Positions 41,762 through 54,063 of a stretch of 64,000 bases of DNA are shown here, in pieces (positions within the stretch are counted from its first letter, which is position 1; every line of letters starts with the position of its first letter). The position numbers and the translations under genes were made by a program. This stretch comes from Fragilariopsis cylindrus CCMP1102 (lineage: Eukaryota > Bacillariophyta > Bacillariophyceae > Bacillariales > Bacillariaceae). The DNA lies in contig FMBT01000292.1 of the NCBI GenBank assembly GCA_900095095.1, positions 186,001 to 250,000 of the forward strand, given 5' to 3'. Below the pieces are notes generated by a model. It worked only from the letters and a program-made list of their open reading frames with translations, was not told where the DNA came from and did no database searches.

Positions 41762-42481
41762 TGATAAAATTGATACAAGTTTCATAAATCCATATATAGC
41801 AATCCATTGCACTAATAGATCCAATATGGATGTTATTACAAATATTGTATAGAGTGGGAATAATGATGATGTCGATGTCGATGATGATGATGAATCTTTC
41901 GTCGGAAACGCTGTAATATCATTATCAGTAGCATCCTGTTGTTGTTCTTCTTCTTCTTGAACAAAGGTCACCCATTTTAAGTAAGCATGTAAAAGACTCG
42001 ATATAATTGTCCATTGGACTACTCGATGGACTATTGTTTTTGTTACTGTTGTTGTTGTATGATTGTTATTGTCATTATTGTCATTATTTTTATTACACGA
42101 CGACGACCACGATAAACTTAAATATTGATTATTATATAGCACATGCCGATATGCTTCCGGTCGTAATAAGATACAATCAATAGCAACTAATAACCATTCA
42201 CGTTCTGTATATGGATCAACAATTCTTTGACATATATCACAATTCATTGCTTTAATAGAAGATATTGTTGTACTGCTTGTACTGGTCGTACTTCTACTTG
42301 TTGTAGTAGTAGTAGTACTGGTACTGGTACTGGTACTGGTTAGCTTCCGATATAAAGCCGCACAAGGTGTGCCACAAAATACACAAACATACGATTTTGT
42401 TGTATTCGATGACATTGACGACGACGACATTGACGACGACGACGACGACGACGCCATGGTCCTACTATTCTCGTCACTCAT
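40961..42481 (-). CDS. ARV1: ARV1-family lipid-homeostasis protein
   Basis: A single exon of 506 residues. The ARV1 homology domain starts SYVCVFCGTPCAALYRKLTS (Cys33, Cys36). It is interrupted by about 30 Ser/Thr residues and resumes MNCDICQRIVDPYTEREWLL (Cys81, Cys84), then AIDCILLRPEAYRHVLYNNQ, the expected zinc-binding motif and vDxYxE...lD..Ll...aYRHlLfN signature. Several membrane helices follow (IISSLLHAYLKWVTFV, LYTIFVITSILDLLVQWIAI, IFLALLLPTSFQIVTISVLI, later VLFPPLVGIVSLMVW). ARV1 resides in the ER and affects sterol and sphingolipid handling and GPI precursor flow. A 70-residue Asn/Gln run lies in a loop near residue 335-390. The protein is longer than yeast or human ARV1 because of these repeats. 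Confidence 0.9.
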
Positions 42482-43083
42482 GCTTGTGGTTGTTATGAAG
42501 TGAACATTTGCATATATTTTAATATTTCAACATCTCATCGACGATCGATCTTTTTTCAAATACAATTTCCGAAATTGGGGGGGGGGGGGAGTGCGTGATA
42601 TGCACACTGCCCCTCTCCCTTAAATCGCTCGTATACTCTGTGTATGTATTGGAAAAAGAAGAAGATATTACTTGTGTTAAGAAAAAAAAGGATCCAACAG
42701 AAAACAGAAAGCAATTGACCGCCATGGTAGCAATCGCATAGCTTCTCTTCGTTGCTTCGACAGATAACCATTGAATATAAAAATAGACCTACAGTACAGC
42801 ACCGACACGACACGGACCCACCAAGGTTTTATTCTTGGTCGATATTTCTACACGGATCCGAATTCTCTTTTTTTTTCTTTTCTTTTCCTTTCAAAATACA
42901 GAGTTGTATTATTACTGAATGACAGTCAGTTTGTTAGTTGCTTCATAGTTGACGACAATTAATTTTCTCGATCTCCACATTTGCACATTTGCACATCAAA
43001 AATCGGTTCCAGAGGAATCAATCAATCATCCTTGACACTCAACCCACCAATCAAATAAATATATTAATAATAATACATACACA
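42482..43083. other. Divergent promoter between ARV1 and SWEET genes
   Basis: 602 bp, with a G-run at about 42579-42589 and pyrimidine-rich stretches near 42870-42890. Open frames inside are not supported. Confidence 0.5.
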
Positions 43084-43414
43084 ATGGCCATGATGATGGA
43101 TTGGAAAATTATTATATCCGAATATGTGTGTCCCTCTCTTGGTTGTTTTATTGCCTCTGCAGTATTTGCCGCACCAATACATGATTTATCGAAGGCACTG
43201 AAATTAGGATCATTGGGAAATTTAAATACCGTACCATGGTCCATCATGACTGGGAATTGTTTAGGTTGGTGTTCCTACGCGTACTGTACCAACGATCCAT
43301 TCGTCTTAGCAGCTAATTTACCAGGATTAATTCTATCATTTTGGTTAAATATTGGTGCAGCTAAGTTACAATATTTGAAACAAATCCAAAACAACGATAC
43401 AAAAACAATAAGAA

Positions 43415-43448
<34 letters not shown>

Positions 43449-44178
43449 CGTCGGATTTGAAGATGAGAACAATGAGAACAATAATAACAATAATAGAAAT
43501 AAAAACAACAACAACAACGCTGACGCTGACGCTGACAATATAAGAAGAAGAATTGTAAATAACTTCAATAACCATAGTAATATTACTACTAATACTACTA
43601 CTACTACTGCTAGTAGTAGTAGTAGTAGTAGTAGTCTAACATCTTCATCACAAGATGTACTTTTTCTTCGAGTTATATCTATCTGGTCAATTATAATTGT
43701 TTGTGTTGGATGGTTAGGTATATTACATGGATATGAACAAAAAATTATTGGTATATTAGTGAATATTAATCTTATTTTCTTTTATGGTGCACCATTACAA
43801 ACAATGAAAACAGTATTTGAAACCAAATCATCGAATAGTATCCATACACCGACTGTAACAATGAATGTTATTAATGCAATATTTTGGATATCATATGGAT
43901 TAGCTAAAAATGATATAATAATTTATGGTCCTAATGGTATAGGTCTACTATTGGGTATAACTCAAGGTACATTGTGTTTGATTTATTCATCATCATCGTC
44001 GTCGCCGTCCAAACATATTGAAGAAGAAGTTGCTTTTGAGCTACAGCCATTACCATACAGAGATGATGCAGAACCAGATGATCAAGAATTATTTACTAAC
44101 GATAGAGATTTTGTCTCTTCAACATCATCATCACTGATACTAGACCACTCTTTGAATCATGAAGCAGTAATAACATAG
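43084..44178 (+). CDS. SWEET/MtN3-type sugar transporter
   Basis: A single exon of 364 residues with a good ACACAATGG start context. Seven membrane segments are visible. The first MtN3 repeat covers CPSLGCFIASAVFAAPIHDL, the motif GSLGNLNTVPWSIMTGNCLG WCSYAYC, and ANLPGLILSFWLNIGAAKL. The second covers ISIWSIIIVCVGWLGILHGY, NINLIFFYGAPLQTMKTVFE, TPTVTMNVINAIFWISYGLA and GPNGIGLLLGITQGTLCLIY. SWEETs are uniporters for mono- or disaccharides at plasma or vacuolar membranes. About 90 residues rich in Asn, Ala/Asp and Ser/Thr separate the two repeats, in the loop between helices 3 and 4. The C-terminal tail is acidic and cytosolic. Confidence 0.93.
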
Positions 44179-44412
44179 TAGAAATTCTCAAGAGATCTCT
44201 TCTCCCTATCCACCTTCTTCACTCTACCCAAATCTTACGATGCTCTGGGTACTAGAATAGTACCAACTAGCAAATTACTGCATACGTAGACATGTCAATA
44301 ATGCAGTATTCCAAACTTTCTAGAACGCATTGTGGAAACGAATTTTTGAAATATTACTTTTTTACTATAATTGAGATATTCATTTGGATAAAGGAGTCCC
44401 CATCTTTTTCCA

Positions 44413-47220
44413 CTATTCAATATCTTCGCTTTGTCGAGAATCATCACGAATTGTCCGATTCCGTTCATTCCTATTACGCAAAAATTCCTTCGCTTTCGAA
44501 ATACCTGCATTCGTGTTTTTGTCGAGTGCAATTGTAAAGGCTTTCCGTCGCTCCTGCCAGTCAATAGCGTTTTTGCTATCGAAAAGACCATCCGAATCCA
44601 GTTCAATTTCGTCTTCTATTATATCAACTTCAACAAGTGTAGTGGAATTAGTGTCCGGTCCATGAGTAGTAGGGCTTACTTTTTCTTTGTTATCAAGTAA
44701 TTCCATCCAAATCGCCTCCAACGTCTCTGTACTCGACGTCATATCTTTTACCATTGTTATCCGGTCCTCATTTTCTGAGGAAGACAAAAGCCGTAGATCT
44801 TGTAGATCCTTAATTGCCCCCTTGGCATCTAGATTTACTTCATTTTTAGTATTGAGAAGCTGATTAACTTCGGTTTCACAGCTCTGTTCGAATATTGATT
44901 GTGTGAGAGCTGGGCTCTCCGGATCATTTAGGTATGAATATTCTGCCTTTTCATAAGCATTTAGCATGCATCGGTGAACTAATGCAGCCCGAATTGCTCT
45001 TTGCGATCCTGCTTCGTATGCTAGGTACTGGAATGCTCCGGCATTTCGCTGGGAAATCTTAGAAGTTAGAAAAGTCTTTACCAACAAGTCATACCGTGCT
45101 AGCTTGTTAGAATAACGAAAGACTGTCCGAAGCAACCATAACGTAAATGAAACCAACGCCAGTAGATCTAGTCTATAACTATCGAATTTGATTGAGCTCA
45201 TGACGATGGCTAAGGTCGCGAAACTAATCGTATCGAATAAAAAGGCATCGGCAGGACGGAAGACCAATTTCGTCTTGGGAAGAACTGCTTGTAGATTAGA
45301 CATGGGAACTTGCTCAAACAATCGAATTTCAAGATTTCCTTGCTGATGTTCGGATTCTTCCTCTTTTGGTTCTTTTGGTTGTTCGAAACCTTCAAAATCA
45401 AACATATCAGCAAACTCACTAACAATCTTGGGCGGACCAATTTTCTTTTTCTGCTTCACAAGAGGTCGCCAAATAACCACAACCTCTTCATATGTCGGTT
45501 CGACTAGTTCACTTTTGGCAAAAAGCGATTTCAAGAGACGTCGTCTACCCACGCTGGTAAATACATCAATGAGATTGCTTATACCAACACGTTCCAGCAA
45601 TTGCATTCTAGGCAATTCCTTGTCGCTTCCCCCTTGCCTTCCGTCATACGAACATGTATAAGCATTGTTGTTACTGTTGTACATATCTTCGTATATGGTA
45701 TTTTTGAATACTGCTTCAGAAGAATTCGTTGTGTTTTGTCTGTTATTTACTGATTGAATATCCTCTCCATCGTAGTAGCTCTCGCAGATTGTAAATGGAT
45801 CAAGAGCATCAGTCTCATCGGGAGAGCCGACAGACCTTATTTTTGCACCCCCGTATCGATTTAGTTTGAATAGTCCTGTCTTTTTCGTATTGAGAGCACT
45901 TCCTTTTTTGATGCCTATATTCTCCTGCTCTTCCTTGCTAAAATCAATTCCTGATATACCCACTTGATACTCCGCCTTAATTTCATCGGATATAATACTT
46001 TCAATCCACCGTGCAAATTGTTTTATTTGCAGTTTTTCTTTAACCCGCATTAATCCAAAATAGATATATCGTCGTAGCAAACGTGTTTTCGACCTGATAC
46101 TGCGAAAGATAATCGATTCGACTCGATCTAGCTTGTTTTTTAACTTGGCTGCCGCTCGTTGGACCAAACTCGCTTGCAAGTAATCGATTTTTGGTAGGAG
46201 CAGTCGTCCTTTGGTAACTTCCTGTGAATACCCTCTCCAATAGACTAATATTCGACCGTCAAATAGTAGGTCTTCGATTCCGTCTGTCTCTTTAATGAGT
46301 GTACCATTGTTGTAGAATCGTTCAGGATAAAACTCCTTCGAAATTATGGGATCCAATTCCTTCACGTCAGGTGAGATAGATAATCTTAATAAGTAACCAG
46401 CATTGAGTGATTCACAAAGGTCAATATCTCTCTTTGAGAGTAACTCGAAGCCAGAGTCTTCTAGAGATTGCCGAAGAACAGAAATATCTGGTCCAGATTT
46501 ATTATCGCCGTATTCGCTTAAGTTGTGATGTTTTGTATTCTTTGATTCTAATTTTATCGTTTTTTGGTCGTCAGTTATAGCATCCTTATCTATATGCAAC
46601 GATGATTGCTCATTCGAATTCGAATTATAGTGCACGTAGGGACGCTTATGTACGATTTTTCGCGCTTGTGCATGGTAATAAGCATCTAACTTATCGAGTA
46701 GATAGGGTTGCTGATATAAATTGGGTGGTAATGTCGAAGGCTCGATCACACTTCCAGCTCGTGTAACGATACGACAAATAGGGGTCTCAGCAAGTGAGTC
46801 GTTTTCGTCATCATCATCGTCATCGTCATTTACTTCTGTACTTTCTTCATCATCATTGACATCATCATTGGCATCATCATTGGCATCATCATTGCCATCA
46901 TTATCGTCGTCGTCGTCGTCGTCGATAGTAATACTGCTAGTAGAGATAATGTCGGTAATACTATCATTCGAGGCAGGAACGAATAATTCTTGATCTACTT
47001 GCGAATCCAATTCGTCCTTAAACTTTTCGAAATCCACATCGCCATCAGAGTTTATGTAAGCAAACTGTCGTGAAGTTTTACTTGTTCTTGTCACCCAGCA
47101 ATCATACCGCCGAGATGATGGCTGTTGTGGCAGTAGAAACGGAAATGATTCTCGGACTAAAGCGAGAAGAAATAATAGTAATGCTAGACTTTCTTGATTT
47201 GGTCGTTTCATTTGCATCAT
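44413..47220 (-). CDS. DUF3754/TMEM143-like membrane protein, possibly plastid
   Basis: A single exon of 935 residues. The N-terminus has a signal-like helix ending in ESFPFLLPQQPSSRRYD, compatible with bipartite plastid targeting. An acidic Asp/Asn stretch (about 90-140) follows. The conserved C-terminal region contains EEVVVIWRPL, IRLFEQVPMSNLQAVLPKTK and LVFRPADAFLFDTISFATLA, the F+.iP..nLe.lLP pattern of DUF3754. Two membrane helices (DTISFATLAIVMSSI, LDLLALVSFTLWLLRTVF) are followed by LARYDLLVKTFLTSKISQRN, GAFQYLAYEAGSQRAIRAAL and VHRCMLNA, also diagnostic. TMEM143 is mitochondrial in animals; plastid relatives exist in plants. The function is unknown in all groups. Confidence 0.8.
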   Translation of the reverse strand: MMQMKRPNQESLALLLFLLALVRESFPFLLPQQPSSRRYDCWVTRTSKTSRQFAYINSDGDVDFEKFKDELDSQVDQELFVPASNDSITDIISTSSITIDDDDDDDNDGNDDANDDANDDVNDDEESTEVNDDDDDDDENDSLAETPICRIVTRAGSVIEPSTLPPNLYQQPYLLDKLDAYYHAQARKIVHKRPYVHYNSNSNEQSSLHIDKDAITDDQKTIKLESKNTKHHNLSEYGDNKSGPDISVLRQSLEDSGFELLSKRDIDLCESLNAGYLLRLSISPDVKELDPIISKEFYPERFYNNGTLIKETDGIEDLLFDGRILVYWRGYSQEVTKGRLLLPKIDYLQASLVQRAAAKLKNKLDRVESIIFRSIRSKTRLLRRYIYFGLMRVKEKLQIKQFARWIESIISDEIKAEYQVGISGIDFSKEEQENIGIKKGSALNTKKTGLFKLNRYGGAKIRSVGSPDETDALDPFTICESYYDGEDIQSVNNRQNTTNSSEAVFKNTIYEDMYNSNNNAYTCSYDGRQGGSDKELPRMQLLERVGISNLIDVFTSVGRRRLLKSLFAKSELVEPTYEEVVVIWRPLVKQKKKIGPPKIVSEFADMFDFEGFEQPKEPKEEESEHQQGNLEIRLFEQVPMSNLQAVLPKTKLVFRPADAFLFDTISFATLAIVMSSIKFDSYRLDLLALVSFTLWLLRTVFRYSNKLARYDLLVKTFLTSKISQRNAGAFQYLAYEAGSQRAIRAALVHRCMLNAYEKAEYSYLNDPESPALTQSIFEQSCETEVNQLLNTKNEVNLDAKGAIKDLQDLRLLSSSENEDRITMVKDMTSSTETLEAIWMELLDNKEKVSPTTHGPDTNSTTLVEVDIIEDEIELDSDGLFDSKNAIDWQERRKAFTIALDKNTNAGISKAKEFLRNRNERNRTIRDDSRQSEDIE

Positions 47221-49402
47221 CTGGACCGAGAAGCCAGTAGATTTCTACTGGGTTATTTCTACTGGGTTCAGTCCTTCAATCTCTTACCAGGTACAGCACT
47301 TTTACTTTCGTCAATTTAATAATTAATTATGTGGTATGCGGTCGTAATAAAATATATACTGTCAGTGTTTTTTTTCAAGTTTCAGATTAAAAACGTGAAC
47401 GAGTAAGTCGTACTGAAACGATATTTCATAAGCATGAATGAATCAACCAATCAAAACGCCGTACAGTATATTACTTTTCAAACGGTTTCTTCTATTTTGA
47501 TTTTGCATTGTAAAAAAGAGGTAGAAAAGATTTACTGTAGAGAAGCCATTTTACATGTTGTATTGTAGCTGATAGCAATCCTCATTTGATATGGTATGAA
47601 ATTGCAATAGAAGACTTATTGTACCAATAGTGTTATGTTACTGCTGCAACAATATCACTAGCAGCAGGTTATATGTGTTAGGTGTGTTCACACAAAGGCT
47701 GACATAATTATTTAGTTTTTATTTTGAATTGTCTCACTATAAAGAAGTACAGAAAAGAATTCACCATTAGAATAATGTCAAATCCCATCACCATTACAGT
47801 GGTTGAAATACATTATGGAGACACAATCCGGGGAAATGCTAGCATAACAAACATAATGTGATGTCTGTTCATTACACTTTTTATCAACAATGTATTTCCG
47901 ATAACAATACACACAAACAAGGAGTCTAAACCTATCTCTAAATAAAATGTAAGGGGGGGAAGGTGATGCAATTCAATTTAGAAGGTTGGATATTTCCTTC
48001 AGAAGCATACAAATTGAGAGGAAAATTTCAACACATATCACAAAGAGTGCAAAAGAGAGGAGAGAATTATGGTGAACGGGATATAAAAATTGAATTACTT
48101 CAGCTGGTGCTAGTAAAGCAACACAATACATTATTAGATATTCAGATTATTATGTGTTATTTGATTATCTGATCTGGATGTCTTCTCTCTTTTCTCTGTG
48201 CATGTATCTTGTTGATGATGTGCTAACTTCACCTACCTCTATTTTCCTTCCATCTGCCCTCCTCTCAACAAAAGATTTCATATGAGACCAAATTAGAACA
48301 AACAAATTCCAACCTTATTTATAGTGCTACTTGTTAGATGTTAGATACTTCTTTTTTGTTTCTAATATTTGAGCAGTATCAATGGAGTTATGGTTGGTAT
48401 CTGGTATCTTTCTTCCATTCCATTATTGTGGTCATGGCGCTGATGAATGAATGAATGAATTAGACTATTTCCTTTTGAATTGGATTGTATTTCCATATGT
48501 CTTCACTGCACGAAGAGGAAAAATGTAGTCTAACATTCTACATCATTTAAAGCCTCAACAACACACATGCATGTTGCATTTCATCTTGTAATGATTATCT
48601 CCTCAACTTGATAATCATATGTATTTACACATACATCAATCAATCAATCTATCTATACCTATCTATCTATCTATCTATCTATATACTATCTATCATTCAT
48701 TGTCAACATAATTTTATAGTGTTTGTAGTGCAGTAAGTGTAGTGTAGCATGTTTTAAGTCATACTACAATGAAATCCAATCAGTGCTTATATAAATTATT
48801 TCTCTTAATTAAATAATAGGTTGGCTGACAATCATTATTTTGTTTATACTCATCATGTGCAAATAAATAAATGATCTTTAAAAACGACACACCTGCTACC
48901 GCCGAAATGTTACAAATTGTAGTCCTTCGGCGCCAACGAATTGGGGATTTGATTCAACGTCTTTTAGTCGGATGGAAAGCAAAATTAGCTAACCAACTTT
49001 GTTTCCTTTTCACCATTTTATTATTTCGCGTGTCGCGTCGCGCGACTCGACTAGAAAATAAAATGAGTCAAGACAAGATTGATCTTGTTTGAATTGCTCT
49101 TTGATATCTGTTTTTTGTGACTGAATGTAGTGTCTAGTCGTTTTGTGGCACAGCACTTAAGTGCTGTGCTTGATTCCGCGCCAAACCGGCAAAGTATGTC
49201 TAGAAGACCGACACAAACAGAAAGTTTGGGGGATACCGCCAAGAAAATCAGTCACATTTTTTGTGGACTCAAATTAATTAATGATCTTAAGGAAGTAAAT
49301 CCAAAAGCTTTCGTTCGAAATTTGTGTACAGGCAGTAAGTAGTATCATAAAATCTTATTATTTATATTTTTCACCAATTCAAAGAAAAAACATTCATCGA
49401 TC
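47221..49402. other. Long intergenic region, mostly without signals
   Basis: 2.2 kb between divergent genes. A short TTTCTACTGGGT duplication lies at about 47241-47266, (GAAT)n at about 48445-48461 and (CTAT)n at 48645-48690. The right end, 48871-49342, is less AT-rich, has two plus-strand open frames of 73 and 70 codons without recognisable motifs, a CG-rich palindromic patch near 49026-49050 and a GCAGTAAGT donor-like site near 49331. It may be an untranslated first exon of the cyclin gene or a separate short transcript. Confidence 0.45.
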
Positions 49403-51457
49403 ATGGGGGAACTACTAGACTTTGAAATGAGTTCGCAAGCTAAATGCTGGATGTATGATACATCATCTCTCAACGAATGTAGAGAGCAAGCTTGTGATAG
49501 TAATAATACACAGCAATATTCAACGAGAGGAACTGGAAGGGGGAGTCCAAGGGTTCGAAAATTTGCTTGTGGATACTACAATAGAAGAAAATCAGCAGCT
49601 ACCAATACTGCTAATACTACTCCTACTACTGATCCATCTTCTACTACAATATCACAACATGATCAAGAGACACTTGTCCATTTTCATGCCCATCAAATTC
49701 AAAAACTCATCGGACCGAATGCTGTTTTCCCGTTGTTAAAACGAGGATCCTCTGTTTTATCGACAGCTATTATGCTGTTTAAAAAATTCTATCTCTCTAA
49801 TTCCGTCATTGACTTTCATCCACGGAATATTGCGGCTGCTAGTGCTCTACTTGCTGTCAAGACAGATTGCGAACGAAACATACCGGTAAGTTAGTTTAAC
49901 ATCATTCATCATCATTCATCATCCTACCGCATATCGATCGATACATACATACATACCGTACACGTACCGTATTTTCCAAATTTTCAGTTCGATTGATTGA
50001 TTTTTGATTTGATATTTCGTCCATTCGCGTTTGAAATTGTGTGAATCACGCGCTGCGTGTACGTTTTTGTAATTTAGGGGCGGCTGCCGCGGACTGCCTT
50101 TTAAGTAAATCACATTTCTGTCGGCACACACGATTTCAACAGAAAGCGCGGTCATTTTGATTCCCTTTTTTTTCATTTTCATTCCCATACACACATACAT
50201 TCAATTCTAACATTTTAAATTTTTTATACATATTCTTCCCTCGTTTCCTCCGTTTTAATAACGTTTCTCTTCTAAACAATTTAACGAACAACGTGACTGA
50301 TAATATAATACGGTACGGTATTTGTATTTTTTTCTTCTTCTTCTCAGATTGATGTCCTATCTCATGCCACATTGGTTGTTGAGATGAGAGCACAAAATGA
50401 TCCGCTCTGTGGGGATGAGTTACGAGCTGTCACTATCGAAGAGATCGAGGCGGCTGAAAGGGCACTTTTGGAGGGATGTGATTATAGATTACGATCTCAT
50501 CAGCCATATGGTGCTATTAAAGTCTTGGTCTCGGATGTCGCATCGTTTATTATGGAATCTCGAGAAAATAATACTACCATTACCACCGATTACTCTTTAG
50601 ATACCGGTAGCAGCAAAAGTTGCGATGATGATGGACGTACAACATCTCCACGCAGTGTTGTGTACGAACAGCAACAACAACAACATGATGATCACGACGA
50701 TCATCATCTCGATACACTTTGCGAAAGGGCGTTATCGGTCGCTCAGACTGCACTGGTCTACTCTGATATTAACTTCCTATTTCCTCCCGGACAGATTGCT
50801 TTTGCTGCTGTAGCGTTAGCACTGGATGGTCACACAGCATCATCATCATCATCGTCATCATCATCATACAAAAATGAATCGACCACTACTACTACTACTA
50901 CTTGCAATAATCGTTTGGGAGAAAATATGAGAGAATATCTATGCGCAAGATTTTCTCAAAAGAGTTCCAAGGAACTCTCAGAGTATGAAAAACAAGTGAG
51001 TAAAATCATTACCAATTTAGAAAATTGTCCAGCAATTGACTTGGAACTGTTTTCACCACTTTGGCAGTACCATCAACGTCGATACGCGAGGACTGCAGAA
51101 CGACAAGCAATTAAAATTCGCAGAGCAATCTTTACTGCTTCTCGTCTGCGATTCATGACGGGAGCAGCTGCTAACGCTTTCCAATTTCAAACAACAACAA
51201 CTACTAGCCATACGCCAGCTTTTGTTCCAACATCACCACAGCAACGACAACCACCACCGTCATTTGCATATCATCATCAACAACATCAGCATAACCATAA
51301 CCATCATCATCATTACAACCATTCTCGCTACTATCATCAAGCTAATCACTACGAAGGAGAAATTCGACGGAAGCGTGTGCGAGAAGACGAGAACACATGG
51401 ACTCGTCCGCACCATAAAATTGCTCGTGTTACACCTATTAACACTCCTTTCATGTAA
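49403..51457 (+). CDS. Cyclin H-like protein (CDK-activating kinase / TFIIH)
   Basis: Exons 49403..49885 and 50348..51457 join in phase 0 over a 462-bp intron (GTAAGT...TCTCAG), giving 530 residues. SSQAKCWMYDTSSLNECREQ near the start matches the SSQ..W.F....L...R element unique to cyclin H. The first cyclin box reads GSSVLSTAIMLFKKFYLSNS and VIDFHPRNIAAASALLAVKT, with the YxxNSV..(F/Y)HPR signature. After the intron come IEEIEAAERALLEGCDYRLR and HQPYGAIKVLV, then the second box, RALSVAQTALVYSDINFLFP and PGQIAFAAVALAL. Loops contain Gln, His, Ser and Thr runs, and the C-terminus is His/Asn-rich with a basic end. Cyclin H activates CDK7 within TFIIH, phosphorylating RNA polymerase II and cell-cycle kinases. 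Confidence 0.85.
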
Positions 51458-52107
51458 CGAACGGGACAAACAACCATAAAACATAGAAATCAAAATATAT
51501 TCCTGTGGAGTATCTATTTCTCCTCTAAAAACGCTATGGGATTGCGTTTAGGGAAATAACCATCAACAACAACACTCGAAATCGGGAAACAATAATGCAA
51601 ACAATACTGTACTAGTATAACAAAATACTATGATTATTATTTTCAAAATATTAACAAATATGAAATATAGAAAGCAACTTTAAGAAGCAAACTATACCTT
51701 AATAAACATTTAAAAAAAAGCACACAATCTATTTTCACTCGGTAATAGATAGATAATCTGGCCTCTCTACTAAAGTAGCTAACCTTCCAAGTCGCAAAAA
51801 CTCCATAAGAAGTAGTACTATATCAACTCTCAAACTACCGTAATTGTTTGGTTCACAAAGATTTATTCCGATTAATAAAATACGCGCGATCAAACCACAG
51901 CCACTACATCAGTCGTGCTTCTCGTGCATTTTTGCTCGCAAATGTTTCTCTGATGATGTGTCTTGAAAAATTCGAAAATGCTGATAAACTTGTAAAGTTA
52001 GTTGTTGTTTCCTGTTTCCTTATTTGCCATCCATCCATCCAATCACCAGCATATTCATAGTCATTTTGTTAGCAATACACTGAAGACACTGTAACATAAC
52101 AGAAGAC
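51458..52107. other. Intergenic
   Basis: 650 bp between two plus-strand genes, AT-rich. The short frame at 51848-52060 has no support. No repeats or elements were seen. Confidence 0.5.
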
Positions 52108-53549
52108 ATGCAAAGAACGGAGGAAAACGGTGAATGCGAGTGCTTGGTTCAGCATCAGCATCAGCGTCATAATCAACGAGAACAGGAAACAGAACAAGAA
52201 CAAGATCAGGAACAACGAAGAAAGAAAACAACAACAATGTTCTTTCATGAATTGGAACGTCGAAGACAGGACCGTAGTACTGGTGAACCGGTAAAGACCA
52301 GGAATAAATGGTCGGCACTGATTTTTGGTCAGTTTGTTGCATTGGTCGCGACGTCCATGAATGCAACCTCCTACACGTTAGAATATGGTATGAAGAAAGT
52401 ATTTCCAATGTTCCTGATGTTTTTTTCATATACAATCCTTTCCTTACATCTTTTTTGGAGTTGTAGCCAATCATCATCATCATCGGTTAGTGAGGAGGAG
52501 GAGGCCCGATATCGAATACCTTTTACAAATGTTAAGATACGGACACCCTGGTACTATTATTTATGCTTGAGTATTTTAGACATCGGATCCAATTATTTAA
52601 CGCTACTGGCGATGACGCAAACATCATTTACAAGTGCTACTTTATTGGGTTCATTAACGATTCCTTCTACAATGATATTCTGTAATATTTTACTAGGAAA
52701 GGTATATCGGCCGATGCATTATGTTGGTGTTTTCTTATGTATGATGGGAGGTAGTATTACCATTTTAACCGATATGGGTGTCACCTCATCATCGTCATCA
52801 TCTGATAATCATCCTAATTCGTATACTGGTGACATTCTTGCCGTTGTTGCAGCCGTGGGATACGGGTAAGTCAAGTTAGTTTTAGATGATCGTATATTAA
52901 AATCCGTCTCTGTATCGTTTTTTTTCTCCTCTTTTTCTCTTACAAATTGTTTTTTTTGGTATCTTCTGAATCAATCGATCAATCAATCGATCAATCAATC
53001 GATCAATCACTTTTTTAATTTTTAAGAGTTGGAGATGCTGCCGCAGAATTCTGGGTGAAACATATAGATCGTAAGGAGTACTTAGGGATGATAGGCTTAT
53101 TTGGATCATTATGGGCACTGATTGCTTCTTTCGTATTTGAAAGAAAGGCAATAATTGACCTATTTGCGGACAAGAAATTGTTACTACCAACATCGGGAAT
53201 TATCGTTTGGTACATCATATCGCTTGTCGCGTATTACATACTCGAATCAACATTCCTGACAAAATCCGATGCGACACTCTTGAATTTGTCACTGCAAACA
53301 TCAAACTTTTATGCTATCTTATTTTCTGTTATTGTCTTTCGAGAAATACCTGATATTCATTTCTTTGTGGCTATTGTATTTGTAATATCGGGCGTATTTG
53401 TGTACGAGTTGTGTGGAAATAATGACTATTACTCGACACAGCGTATCTGCCAAAGAAAGCAACATGATAATAAGCTTACAAATAATAATAGTGATGCTAT
53501 CCCGTCACAAAAAACAACGTATCAATCAATTGAAACTATAAACATATAA
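52108..53549 (+). CDS. SLC35F-type solute/nucleotide-sugar-like transporter
   Basis: Exons 52108..52865 and 53027..53549 join in phase 2 over a 161-bp intron (GTAAGT...TTTAAG), giving 426 residues. The join reads AAVGYGVGDAAAEFWVKHID, completing a helix end. A Gln/Glu-rich N-terminal tail (to about 70) precedes ten predicted helices with the blocks FGQFVALVATSMNATSYTLE, LSILDIGSNYLTLLAMTQTS, TSATLLGSLTIPSTMIFCNI, and YRPMHYVGVFLCMMGGSITI, characteristic of the SLC35F1/F2/F6 (DUF914) branch of the drug/metabolite transporter superfamily. The second half has LVAYYILESTFLTKSDATLL and LNLSLQTSNFYAILFSVIVF. Substrates of this branch are poorly known; human SLC35F2 imports queuosine and related compounds. 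The intron holds a GATCAATCAATC minisatellite. Confidence 0.87.
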
Positions 53550-53858
53550 TGAAGAATATCGAAATGAAAATATTGTACACAACAACAAAAACTGATGCAT
53601 AACAACCAGTTGAATAAATACATAAGATAGAAAAATAGAACCAATCTAGAATAAGGAAATGGTAGTTGTTTTCCATAAAGGGGTAGTTGTAGTTTCGAAA
53701 AATAGTATTCATTAAAAGTATTGTGTTAATTAATTATTTAGCCGAACATACTGTAAAGTTGAAGATTATTATATATTTTTCGTGTAGGTGTAGATAGTAG
53801 GATGATAATTTTTTTAATCTTACAAGAATTTGCAGTATCAGGAGTAGTTATATAAATA

Positions 53859-53897
<39 letters not shown>

Positions 53898-54063
53898 GGA
53901 TGTTGACAGGGGGATAGCAATTGGCGAAATAATTCTCGTGTAGAAGATGCCCTGCAGATAAATTGTTGTTTCTCCTGTATACACGCGTAATAATTTTGAA
54001 CCACTACGAACAAGATTCTTGTTTGATTTGTGCTACAATTTACTACCTCGTTGTACGTCCTTT
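53550..54063. other. Intergenic with AT microsatellite
   Basis: 514 bp between convergent genes. (TA)n fills most of 53848-53897. No gene was seen. Confidence 0.6.

Noticed and set aside
47963-48172. 69-codon plus-strand frame in the long intergenic region
   Set aside because: Short, AT-driven, no motif, and no splice partner.
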